Source of the DNA: Primulina eburnea | Lineage: Eukaryota; Streptophyta; Magnoliopsida; Lamiales; Gesneriaceae | Direction: 5' to 3' | DNA length: 64,000 bases | Assembly: GCF_022965805.1 (NCBI RefSeq) | Contig: NC_133106.1 | Span: forward strand, 31,361,913 to 31,425,912 | In this document: in pieces, positions 22,999 to 33,943 of the stretch | Layout of the letters: each line of letters begins with the position of its first letter | Position numbering within the stretch: position 1 is the stretch's first letter | Notes under the pieces: generated by a model | Seen by the model: only the letters and a program-made list of their open reading frames with translations | Told to the model about the DNA's origin: nothing | Databases searched by the model: none | Translations under genes and position numbers: made by a program

Positions 22999-24386
22999 TC
23001 AACGTCGATAAGGACCGTGTTTATCATAGGAACCCCATGTATCACCATATGACCCAAGATATCTTGTTTCGTGAATTCCATTCAGCATTCCGTATCCTCC
23101 AACTACTGCGTCGATGAAAAGTTGGTTCAGGAAACAAAATTTTAGACAAATCATTAAACCTAGTGCATAGGTTTGTGTTTGTGTGCAAGTGAGGGAGAGA
23201 TTGAGATACCCATTTCCATCCTTGATTGCTCAGCACGTAGTGTCTCCAATTCTCGAGCCATGGAGATGAGATTTTGCTCCATCGATCGATTTTGCTCTAC
23301 CAGCTCTTCGTTCTCTTTCTTCTCATGTTCGTATAGTCCTCTAAACATTGAGTGGATGCAAAAGCAATCATCAGAAACACAACATTAAGACATTGTTTGA
23401 GCACGCATAATGTAGGTATTTTCATAACTCAAATTTCGATAGTCCCCCCTGCCACTAACCAATTGGACATCATTTCCTCTGTCTTATACAGGCAACTTCA
23501 TGTACTATAGGACCGATGTTAATGTTGATTACAAAACTATTGTTAGAGACATTTATCATAAATTAAAACTTCTGTATGGACTGTTTTTAGCAAAGTATTA
23601 GGACAGAATGTCACAAATTAGAATCCCGTGTACGCAAATTAAACTCGTTTTGTGTGGTTAGTTTCAGGTCATTGTTGTTCAACGCCAACCAATATGCACA
23701 TGTACATTTTGTATATTGAATTTGGGCTTATATTTCGCGGTCTGTCTTATATCTGAGGGGAAATCCTCAATGTTGAATTACTGTCGAGACACCTTTCATA
23801 AGCTCGGGAGTTTTGGGGTCAATCTATTCTATCACATATCACCAATCAACTAAGAATTTACTTCATACCTGGCGTCAGCAAGCTCTTTCCTCATCTTTTC
23901 AACATCAGTCTTCATTACAGTTAACTGCTTGTTCTCAGCTTGGAGTTTATTAACATCCTTCGTGAGATTTTGAACCTGTTTCAATAAATCGTTCCGAACA
24001 CCACTTAGTTTCTGAGCTTCAGTTCTTAATGGAGCCACCTCTGCTCTCAGATGTTCTGATGCACGGAGTTCAGCCTCTAGTTTCAGCCCTCTTTCAATCA
24101 AGTCCCTTCGTTGTGCCTCTCGTTCACTATTCAGTTTAGGAATAACCTGACTTAATCTGTGAATCTCATCTTTCACAGACGAAATATCCCTTTGAAGCAT
24201 CACATTATCATCAATCACATGTCTGTTTTCAGCGAGGAGTCTTTGAATATCTCTTCGTTGGAGATCTAGTTCCTCTTCCATGGCAAGAGGATGAGGAAGG
24301 GGACCTCGACGCAAAATAGGCCGTGGATCATCAGGGAGGCCTCGAAAATTATCAGGATGCCGTGGCATGCGATTTCTCCCAGCCAT
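22999..24386 (-). CDS. FLXL: FLX-like coiled-coil protein
   Basis: Three coding exons, complement of 22999-23105, 23210-23340 and 23869-24386; 756 nt, 251 residues, all joins GT-AG and in frame. The start is MAGRNRMPRHPDNF then a Pro/Arg-rich segment (PRPILRRGPLPHP). Residues about 36-210 form a long coiled coil (AMEEELDLQRRDIQRLLAEN, YEHEKKENEELVEQ, MEQNLISMARELETLRAE). The tail is Gly/Tyr-rich (VVGGYGM, GSYGDTWGSYDKHGP, ends RR), as in FLX and FLX-like proteins. Arabidopsis FLX works with FRIGIDA to raise FLC expression; the FLX-like members' roles are less clear. The short tail fits an FLX-like rather than FLX proper. A leader intron is likely upstream. Confidence 0.9.
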
Positions 24387-24399
24387 TAGGAATAGCCTA

Positions 24400-26320
24400 C
24401 ATAAGCTATTCTTTGTTTAGCGTTACTGATATGAGACATCAGAATACAAGGAAAATGCACCAAGTTGAAGAACCAGATGTCACGCAAGAATTTACACATT
24501 GGGCAGGGATGGAAGATCTTTCCACTCCACTAAAATTACGAAATCAATCACATTAGCGGTATGTCCCTAAATACACAGGTCTTGAGACAAAAATCTAACT
24601 GTAGAGTCCATTATGTGACAGTGTCTCTTTATTGTGGAAAAATTTAAAGCCAAATATTTTCTCCAGACAATCTTGAAAGATTAGAAAGGCCCTCAATTAG
24701 AAAGCACCATACACAGTTTAAATTATCAACTATAATCTTCAACACCAAACAATTGTCAAGAAACCTATCAATTAGAGTTCCTCGCTGTGAGTAGCCAATC
24801 ATGAAGAACCGAGCTGATGCTTTTGAGAGAGGTTTTATTTCTTTTATCGTAAGAGTTATATAGGTATACAGACTCAAAAGTTAATTAGATTGAAGACATT
24901 TTTTTTATAATTACCACTCAACCAATCCAAGCAAGGTTGATCAAAGCTAAATCGGCAAAAAGAAAAAAGAAGATTAATAATTAGCTAAAGCATGAAGATT
25001 GAAAACCCAATACCATGGAGAAACGCATGGAAATGGGGAAAAAAGAAAAATCAAACAAATTATTATAGTGAGCCACGAAAGGATGAAGGAAAAACTAGAA
25101 GGTATCTGCCACTTGAATAATCTGCAAAAATATAATAAACCATGCCAAAGTGTTGGAAGAGAAGTCAATATTAATACGCCCAATCTATGTTAAGAAAACA
25201 TAGAACTACTGACTTGGAAGAAACGTATACCATAAAGAAACAAAGGTACATCAATTCCTTGCACAGAACGGAACTTGATAGCTTAAAAAGTTGCTAATTC
25301 AACTTCATTGAAATCTTTTTTGACCAGCATAATTACAGAGGCTTGAGTACAATGAGGGAAAGCACATAAGCTAACTGATTACTTTCTCGACTCTCAGCTC
25401 TCATTTCTTTTCGTTCTCTCATTTTACTGCAAATCATTCCAATGATTTTTCACATTCAATCAAAGCTCAAGTCTATCCTGAATATGTAATAGGATGACAC
25501 AAAACAGGAAATGACTTAACTCTGGGTTAGAAATAATCTTTACTCCCCAGCGATCCGTTAAATTTTTCTTAACAAAACAAGAATGAACATGTAGTTCATA
25601 CAATACCTAGTACCTATCTCACTATTTCAAATAGATTATGTTAAGGTGAAAACATACCGAACACAATATTTTCAACCTGGAGGACTTTGATCTATAAGAG
25701 AAAAAAAGATACAAATAAACAAATAATTATCGTTCTTCCTAATATACAAATATGAAATGGAGTTTCTTGACAAAATTTAGTAATGACTCAATATATGGTA
25801 CTATATTATGCTAGAACTAGACCGCCGTGAATAAAATTTATCAAGCAACGAAAAGAAAGCAAAAGATTCCAATTTTGTAACCCAGGTAGTCACAACAGAA
25901 TCAAAATCAATCATTTTTACCAATAAAAAGGACTGAAGCTGAAATTTACGACCACAAGATTATTAACAGTTAAAGTTTTATCCAGAACTTAATTAAATAG
26001 AAAAATTTCAACTTCAAGAAGCATTAATTCCGAGAAAATACATAATACTAAATATTGGGGAAATTCAGAATCGAATACACCAAAAAAATTATATGTTTCA
26101 GCTAATTATTAACCCAAAAAATGTCCACGGGGAGATAAGATTACGATTTTCGCATCTGTGATATATGTTTTTATCAAATTAACATTTATGTTAATATGAG
26201 AGTTTAATTGAGGAAAGCCATACCTGTGAATTTCAAACTCTAATGCTGTTCTGGAAGAGCAAATTTTAACTCGGTAAATTCATGACAGTGAACCTAACTC
26301 CTAAATCCTAACGCCACGTT
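24400..26320 (-). other. Probable leader intron and 5' exon of the FLX-like gene
   Basis: A donor-like TTCACAG before GTATGG (minus strand, exon end at about 26222) follows a likely leader exon 26222-26320. The matching acceptor would be just before the ATG (GCTTATGTAG near 24405). The 1.8 kb between has no coding signal. This is inferred from splice sites only. Confidence 0.45.
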
Positions 26321-26450
26321 TTGTTGGCCTTTTATTCAGCCAAGCCCAATGGTCTGGCAATACAACCTTCAAATTTGTGGAAATTAATTGTAAATTAGTT
26401 TGGGGTCTCCACTTTCAAGTAATTTTATTTGCTAAAAAAGTCATTTTCAC

Positions 26451-27100
26451 TATGGATGTTCATCCATCGGTTCGATTCGGGTTTTCATTTTTTATTTCGG
26501 TTTTTCAAATATATAATATAATATCCGAACTATTTTTCTTCGGTTCGGTTCGGTTTTCTACCGAAATGGCTCGGTTATTTCAATCGATTATTTCGTTTTA
26601 ATACAATTATTTAAATTAATAAGACAAATATATTGTGAAATATAATATGGTATTTTTTACATGATTTCTTAGTAAAATATTTAAACATAAAGTATAAATT
26701 AATTACATAAACAACATTATTCATTGATATCATCTCAAAAAATTGATAATAAAAATAAAAGTATTAATTTATTGAAATTTCGATTTTTTCGGTCTGTTCG
26801 GTTTTGACATATATAATCCAAAACCAATATATCTGAATTATAAAATTCGTTTTTCGGTTCAATTCAGTGTTCGATTTTTGAGTGGGTCTCATGTGAGACC
26901 GTCTCACGAATCTTAATATGTGAGACGGGTCAACCCTACCCATATTCATAATAAAAAGTAATACTTTTAGCATAAAAAGTAATACTTTTTCATGAATAAC
27001 TCAAATAAGAGATCTGTCTCACAAATATGACCCGTGAGATCGTCTCACGTAAGTTTTTGCCTCGATTTTTTCGGTTTTATCCGAAGTTTGAACACCCCTA
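26451..27100. mobile_element. Non-autonomous hAT MITE, TAGGGGTGTTCA-type ends
   Basis: Left end TATGGATGTTCA and right end TGAACACCCCTA match at most positions. The 8-bp flanks ATTTTCAC (26443-26450) and ATTTTTAC (27101-27108) differ at one base. Subterminal CGGTTCGGTTCGG resembles the element at 5572-6419. A GTGAGAC-type repeat is nested inside. Confidence 0.7.
26880..27060 (-). repeat. GTGAGACGGTCTCAC-type repeat, copy 9
   Basis: Full inverted copy nested in a hAT MITE, from GAGTGGGTCTCATGTGAGAC to CGTCTCACGTAAGTTTTTGC. Confidence 0.9.
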
Positions 27101-27310
27101 ATTTTTACCACAGTCTTTTAGCCAGTGACATAGTCCCCTCCGAATTTAACAATTCAAACTCTAGAAGCGCGGGTCTCACACAGATGGATCTTATTTATAT
27201 TTGGAATAAAAATTAATAGTATTTATATAAAAAAATATATATTTTTTCATTAATCGAGTCAAGTCGGAGAAATGTCTCGTAAAATTGAACTGTACGACGA
27301 TTTCATAGGA

Positions 27311-27849
27311 ATTTTATGTTTTCACCACAAGCTTCTTAACCCAAGAGTAACACAAAATCCAGCAAAATAACAACAGATATCCAAAAAAGCAAGCCAGAGT
27401 AACCTGCGAGAGATTAACTGAGTGCACCATCGTTAATTTAATTCTCAATGTTGAGCCAAATTTCCGGGTGTAATAGTAACGAGAAAAAAATCCGTCATTG
27501 CTCGAATTGGATTGTAAATTAAGGCGTTTGATTTGAGTTTAGGGGATTTTAAGGGCTTGACTATCAAAAGTGTCTAACGTTAATTTTAAGTATTAAATTT
27601 GTGTGATTCGATCAAAATTGTAAGCGTGTAGTACTAAACCTGGAATGCCAAAATATTTGGGACCAAACAAAGAAAATAGTCAAACATCTGAAATTAATCA
27701 GGGTCTTTCCTTAGCACATATCATGTCTAAATGTCCACCGTTAGTTTTAACTATCAAATGGAGTGAAAGATTAACTCGATCAAAATTTGTAAACGTTCAT
27801 CATTAAATGGAGAACGCCGAAACATTTGGAACCAAATCGAGAAAAAAAG
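27311..27849. other. Gene-free spacer
   Basis: AT-rich. A diverged internal duplication is visible (27590-27680 and 27740-27850 share the order ATCAAAATT-GTAA-CGT-ACTAAA-GGAA-GCC-AAA-ATTTGG-ACCAAA). A decayed GTGAGAC-type fragment lies at about 27165-27300. Confidence 0.5.
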
Positions 27850-27873
27850 ATCAAATATTTTATCTGTGAGATG

Positions 27874-29077
27874 CATGGGCGTTACCAGGATTTCAAAATA
27901 TGGGGGGCTAGAAAATAAAAAAAAATTAACCTAGAAATCAATACAACATTTTCCACATGAAATAAAAATTAAGTGCAAACCATGATTTTCATAATATAAT
28001 CATCAAATTTGGATAAATATTTTCCAAAAGTTCAAATATTAATCATATGATAGAGTACGCATAATAAAAATGCACTTTCTTTTATTTTAGAAAACTCGAG
28101 CCACGGAAACTTTACGAACCAAGAAGACTGAAAACTACGTTTTTTATGCTTAAAATCGACAAGTGGATATTCATATTTATGCTGATATGGTCCCATACCA
28201 ACATATTCTCTTCGAACATCATCTTGTGTATCACATGGATATTCCCATATTCTAATTAGTTTCCCAGGATCACGCTCATAATAAGGATTATTTCCTTCTA
28301 ATGGATCGAGAGCAACTTCATTGTCAAATTTGAGTTTTTTGGTTTTCAATGTAGATCTTGAACTTGATGGAAGAGGATCATTTGAAATTTTTGATAACTG
28401 CTCATTGTTTTTTGGATGAAATAATCGGTAATGGTTCTTTTTGACATTGTGATTCACCTGTAAATAAAAAAAAACTTGTAAAGGTCATTTTATTTCACCT
28501 AAAAAAATACTCTTCATTTAAATTAAAAGATGGAAAAAAAACAATTTTGTCTATTTTTGAGTAACCAAACATCAAAGACACTAAACAGATAATTCATGGT
28601 GATGGGATTCCATAAAAGAATATAATTAATTTATTGCAAGTTTTTAATCTTGAACCCAGAATAGACCAAACCCAGATTCAAAAACACTAGAAATTACAAG
28701 AATCTTGAGGAAAACATAAACCAATCAACCTCAAATAATCTAAACTCGAAACCTAGCAAGAATCAAGAAGGATTATGCTTAAAAAAAATTAATTAAATTA
28801 TTAGAGAGATACCTGATAAGTAAAAAAAAATTGAAAGTGACGGATAAAAAAATTATAGGAAAGAAGGAGAAAATTGGGAAAAAAGAGAACAAGGGGCAAA
28901 AGAGGGGTATGGCTGAAGGACCGAAGGAGGAACCGAGGAAGAATGAAAGATGAATTCCAATTTCCACGCCTGAAGCTGTGACCTGTGAGATAGGTTTTTT
29001 ACTTTATTTTTTTTAATGGCTTTCTAAAAAAAATCAAAATCTTGGCTGAGCCTGGCCATACTAACCATACGTCTATG
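27874..29077 (-). mobile_element. Truncated hAT transposon with 8-bp TSD (7/8)
   Basis: The ends CATGGGCGT and ACGTCTATG are imperfect inverted repeats. Flanks GTGAGATG (27866-27873) and GTGAGACG (29078-29085) differ at one base. The 1204-bp element keeps the N-terminal part of a TTF-type hAT transposase on the minus strand and has lost the catalytic part. Confidence 0.82.
28032..28457 (-). pseudogene. hAT transposase N-terminal remnant (TTF-type zinc finger region)
   Basis: An open stretch of about 141 codons with no in-frame ATG at its start; an acceptor-like TTTACAG precedes it. Key family signatures are the DPG-IRIWEYP block, DDVRREYVGMGPYQ, and FQSSWFVKFPWLEFS, which match the start of TTF-type zinc finger proteins with a hAT dimerisation domain. 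The frame stops soon after the first zinc-finger strand (ESAFLLCVLYHM) and lacks the rest. Not functional as a transposase. Confidence 0.82.
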
Positions 29078-29286
29078 GTGAGACGTGTCAACCCTACTGA
29101 TATTCACAATAAAATGTAATACTATTAGCATATAAAAAGTAATACTTTTTCATAGATGACCCAAATAAGATATCTGTCGCACACAAATTTTTGCCAAATA
29201 TATAACAATGTAATCATGGCATAAAATAAATCGATTATTTCCCCATCTGAAAGTTGTAGAAGTATTTTTCAAAATAAGGTTAGGAG

Positions 29287-29385
29287 TAGGGTGGTATACT
29301 GAACAGTAAGACACCGAAAAATACATATTTTTCGGTACGGTAACTTCGATATATCGAAAATTCGGTCTTTTTTGTCTCACCCCTA
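29287..29385. mobile_element. 99-bp hAT MITE with 8-bp TSD (7/8)
   Basis: Left end TAGGGTGGTA, right end TCACCCCTA. Flanks GTTAGGAG (29279-29286) and ATTAGGAG (29386-29393) differ at one base. The interior has ATTTTTCGGTA and TATCGAAAATTCGG. Confidence 0.7.
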
Positions 29386-29549
29386 ATTAGGAGCGGAAAG
29401 AATTCGCATAATCAAAATGCTGGAAAGTTTTGTGTTCTTAATTTTGGGGTCCTTAATTCTGTTATGAATAGTTCTCTCATTTTGTGGCGACATCTACAAG
29501 TGAGACTATGATACTTCGTTCACATCACTTTGTGTCATCGATTCATAAA

Positions 29550-29668
29550 AATAATAGTTCTCTCAAAATATCAGGAATATTTTAGTTCTCTCAAAATATC
29601 AGGAAAGTGAAAAGTCGAGATCAGTACAAAATATCAGGAAAGTGAAAAGTCAAAATATCATGTAAGTT
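29550..29668. repeat. Short tandem CAAAATATCAGGAAAGTGAAAA repeats
   Basis: The phrase AAAATATCAGGAA recurs about four times with TAGTTCTCTC or GTGAAAAGTC between copies. The rest of 29400-31490 is AT-rich with no gene; a decayed GTGAGAC-type copy lies at about 30930-31072. Confidence 0.75.
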
Positions 29669-31497
29669 AATTATTTCAAAATTAAGTCGATCAATGTAGG
29701 ATGGTCGATATCTATTTATTACAGCCCCCATACACGGTTTTGTTTTGCCTCTTAGCATAGCGTGTCCATTTTCTGACATGTATGTATATGCGGTCCCAAC
29801 GGGATATTCCAGAAAATAATTAATCGTGGTAGTTCGAAAATTTTGTATAGTTTTAAGTCAAGAACTGAAACTCTTCGAGCCAAATCTCAAGCTTATCTCA
29901 AAATTCACGATCAGTTCATACTACATTAATTTTTCTATCTAGGGAGTGTTTGGATTCAGAACCTAATTCTTGGAAACCATGAAAAAATATTCCACAAATC
30001 AACGTGGAATCGTCGCCACCATATTATAAAGTTAGCAAATGAATGCAGAAAATCGAGTAAAGTATGGTGATTTAACGCAGAGCCAGATTTTCATTTCTAT
30101 CCGGGTTAGAATTTTTTAAACCATGGTTGAGCTAATATCGACAAATAGAACATCGGACTATCAGAAATAAGATAAAATTTTATGTATAAAAAATATCGGA
30201 AAAAAATAGTCACCCGGGATACCGCTCGGGCGGAGCAACACATGGATCCGTCCGTGATGGTGAATATACTTTTCATGAAATATTTGAAAGACTTAAAAAT
30301 ATTATCAAGCTAATATTTTTTTAAAAAAAATATCAATCACATATATGATATAACTCCCGTGTTTAAAAACAAAAAAATTAAAACACATTTACCTTATTTG
30401 TAAGAGATTCTATGCATGCATGATTATTAAAAACGCCTTTGAATTTACGAGGGGGTCCTAGTGTAATCAGTCCATGTTAAGCACGTAGGTGTTTAACAAA
30501 TTGTGAGATAGAAATACGCTGATCATAAGGTTTTATTTAGAAAAATTAACTATTTTAGCTGTTATAAAATAATTATGATTTAAAAATACTTCTAAATTTT
30601 TATAGGTGGTGGTGTTGTTAAAATTAATTTTATGTATTTTAAGGTATTTTGTGTTATTTTATTATATATTCATGTTAATAAAATAATTAAAATTTGTTAT
30701 CTATTTAATAATGTATTTCTCTGTGCTTTTAATTTATTGTAATAGTTATTAAGTATGTTCAAAATTCAAATAAATTGATTTAGTTACTTAAATAAAACTG
30801 AAAATTATTCAAAAATAATTAAATTTAAAAATAATATGTGTAAATATCGATAACTTTATTAATAGATATTTGTGGAGATACAATCATTGTCGTGAAAACA
30901 ATAATATGTTATTTACACACAAATTCAAATAACATCGTCTCACAATTCAATTTTATGAGATGATTATCGACCTGACTAATGAAAAATATTATTTTTTTAC
31001 TTTATGTATGGATTAGGCCTATCCGTCTTATTAATATAGATCCATTAGTCTGTCTCACATTAAACCTACTCGTTTATTTAAGAGTGAAATTTAAAAAATG
31101 AGTTGAAATAAATTTTGGGTATTATGCAGAAATTGCGTCATTTTGCTATAGAATCTACATTAAAATAGAATTATGTAGCTCTAAAAACATTCGAAAGAGC
31201 GTAGCTGTGCTGTATCTTCAAACAAGTTGAAGATTTTTTTAAAAAATAAGAAACAAGTTGAAGAGAGCAGAGAGGGGACCCGAAAAGGATGGTTAAATGA
31301 GAGGGTGACATAAATTTTATGTTTTAAAATTGGGAAATCTAATAATCTTGTGTATCCCACTCTAATAAAAAAAATTTAATCAAAATTCCCCTTTATGAAT
31401 ATCTGAGTAGGTAAACATTTGATCAATTATCATGGTTTTAATTTTCTTGCCCAATAATTTCTTGAACGAATCTATCGCATATTATTTGTTTAGTAAG

Positions 31498-31742
31498 GTT
31501 GTGTTTGGTTGGGTGGATTAAATAAGGATAGATTAATAGTCAAATATTTATCGTTAAAATTTTAAGATGTTTTAATAATCACTTTGACCCGGTTTAAGAT
31601 CGAATTTTATTAATCAAATAGTTATCTATAAAATTGGACCTTAAATCGGGTCAAAATGATTATTAAAACAACTTAAAATTTTAACGATAAATATTTGACT
31701 ATTAATCTATCTTTATTTAATCCACTCAACCAAACACACCCT
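31498..31742. mobile_element. Foldback MITE with roughly 100-bp near-perfect arms
   Basis: The left half (GTGTTTGGTTGGGTGG...) and right half (...CCACTCAACCAAACACAC) are inverted copies over about 100 bp with few mismatches, around a short loop. Ends resemble hAT-like GTTTGGTTG MITEs. No clear target-site duplication was found. Confidence 0.8.
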
Positions 31743-31749
31743 AGATGTA

Positions 31750-32628
31750 TTGTTTTAGCTCCAGAAATTTATACAAGCACATCATAATATAGCGAATAAG
31801 GATTCTATCATAATAATAAAAAAAAAACTAATTAATTTTCTTTTCATAAGCAACAGATAACGAAGGCAAAGCCAAAGTCGGCAAAATTTTGGTTTTTTCA
31901 ATCAAATCTTTGATAAATTGCCTTCAGCCATCATCAAATCTCACAATCTCAAAGCAACTTGTTCACTCCGGTAAAACTAACATACATATGAGATATTCCA
32001 GAGATTTTGATATTTTGTGATATATATCAATAATTGGTTTACAACTTGATAATTTGTTTAATAAATATTACTCCGATTTATGTCATTATTTACTGTAGTT
32101 TCTGGAAGAGCGGGGACCAAAAACCTACTTGTCTCGACTTCGAAACAGCCCATCTCATAAAACGACAACTCCTAGGAAAAACGTCTCTTTCGAGTTTAAA
32201 AATCAAGAAACTAACACGAGCTAGAAATTTATATGACCTGCGATCTATTACTGCTTCAATCCAACAGGTGGGTCCATTGGGAATCCAATAATCAAACAGG
32301 CAGCCAATCAAAACCCAGATAATATGATTTTTTTCTCCTCTAAGCCAATGAGAGAAGAGATAAGGCCCTCGATTATGGGTCCCAAAATTGCCAAGCATCC
32401 CCTTTGATAATATCCCAAAAATAGACGAACTGGACGTGGACCGACTCAAAAACTAATAAATACACTGCAAAAGTGCACGCTGTGGGACACTTGAACAATC
32501 CCCACCTACAAATAATTTGAACAAACTTCTCAAGGTTTATGCAATAAATCAAGAAAGCCCACGTAATTTTCTTGATTCGATTACCTTTTTCAAGCCATAA
32601 GAAAAGCTCAGATATATTCAAGATCTCC
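31750..32628 (+). promoter_or_regulatory. Upstream region of the COL16-type gene
   Basis: Contains CCAAT at about 32283 and 32304, and a GATAAGG (I-box-like) at about 32357. It is unremarkable otherwise, and no separate gene is seen. Confidence 0.3.
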
Positions 32629-33943
32629 ATGAATTCAGACATGAAACTAGCCAACACCTTTGGAGCAAAATCGGCAAGAGCTTGTGATAACTGCATCAAG
32701 AAAAGAGCGAGATGGTATTGTGCATGCAGACGATGCATTCTTGTGCCAATCTTGTGATTCATCTGTTCATTCGGCCAATTATTTAGCTCGGAGACATGAA
32801 AGGGTTCGCCTCAAAATCTCATGCAGCAAATCTCTTGATGCAAAATGTCAAATTTATGAGCCTTTTTGGCGCAAGGGTTTCACCAAAAAAGCTCGAACAC
32901 GAAGGCAGAAAAAGCATGAAAAATCCATTAGCCTACCTCCTCTTGTTCCTGAAATTTGCAGCGAAGAGAATTCCCGTGAAGAGAATGAGGAACAGTTACT
33001 GTGCAGAGTTCCTACATTCGATCAGTCTGTTTCAAAACCGTGCAATTCTATTGAATCTGCAAATATTAATATTCTTGCAGAAATAACACATTCTGCTGAT
33101 TTTGGCCACGAATCCATGTCTCTGTCGGATGATTTGAGCCCAAAAATGAATAATCTACATGGGTTTCTTCCATCGGAAATGGATCTAGCTGAGTTTGCTG
33201 CTGATGTCGAGAGTTTATTGGGTAAAGGGCTAGACGACGGCAGTTTGTGTAGTATGGAAGGATTAGGACTTTTGGATTGTGATGAAGAAGAAATATATCC
33301 ATTGAATGATTATTTAGGGTGTGAAAGGGTTAAAGTTGAAGTGGGAAGAGAAGATTTTGACTTTAATTTTGGTTATGATTCTTCAATTAAATGTGAAGAA
33401 GCAGTGAAGAATATTGCAGTAATAGGAGAGCCAATTTTAGTGAACATGAAGTGTGATTCGAAGAAAAAACAAAACTTTTTGAGGCTTGATTATGAAGGTA
33501 TCATTTCAAATTGGGACGGGAAACAGTCTCCCGTGGACAACCGGAAAAAGGCCGGAATCCGACTGTTGGTCAGATTGCACGGTATGTTTAAATTTTGTTT
33601 ATTGTCATCATTCATAACTTTGATTTAACTATTTGTGTGGGACGATTATAGTGATTCCTTTTGGCGAAGTTAAGGTTGGGTGGAATTAACCCAGATTTAC
33701 TTGTAAATGCAGGGCAAATGTGGAGCAATGCATGTGTGTGGAGAGATGAGTGGAGCAGCAGCAGCAGCAGCGATGAGTGATGGAGGGAGAGAAGCAAGGG
33801 TGTCTAGGTATAGGGAGAAGCGTCGGAATAGATTGTTCTCGAAGAAAATAAGGTACGAGGTTCGGAAATTGAATGCGGAGAAGAGGCCCCGAATGAAAGG
33901 GAGGTTCGTTAAGAGAGCAACATTTTGTGACAGCCGCAATTAA
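32629..33943 (+). pseudogene. COL16: COL16-type B-box/CCT gene with two +1 frameshifts
   Basis: Exon 1 is 32629-33581 and exon 2 is 33713-33943 (intron GTATGT...ATGCAG). The start is MNSDMKLAN, then a B-box with CDNCIKKRARWYC (residues 19-31) and CQSCDSSVHSAN. The CCT domain is in exon 2 ([13 protein letters not shown] through MKGRFVKR). As written, two extra bases break the frame: one near 32725 (inside the B-box, GCATGCAG) and one at 33530-33532 (CTCCCGTGG). With both discounted the total is 1182 nt, 393 residues, and the exon join is in phase, which strongly supports exactly two insertions. Unmodified translation stops at 32757. COL16-group proteins are nuclear regulators linked to light and pigment or flowering. 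Either a young pseudogene or assembly error. Confidence 0.88.

Larger units (their letters stand above)
27850..29195 (-). repeat. GTGAGACGGTCTCAC-type repeat, copy 10, split by a hAT element
   Basis: The left stub ends TTATCTGTGAGATG at 27873. The right part resumes at 29078 with GTGAGACGTGTCAACCCTAC and runs through the usual body to GTCGCACACAAATTTTTGCC. Confidence 0.8.

Noticed and set aside
30076..30257. Possible small hAT element (CAGAGCCAGAT ... GGATCCGTCCGTG)
   Set aside because: Ends are only vaguely inverted and no target duplication was found.
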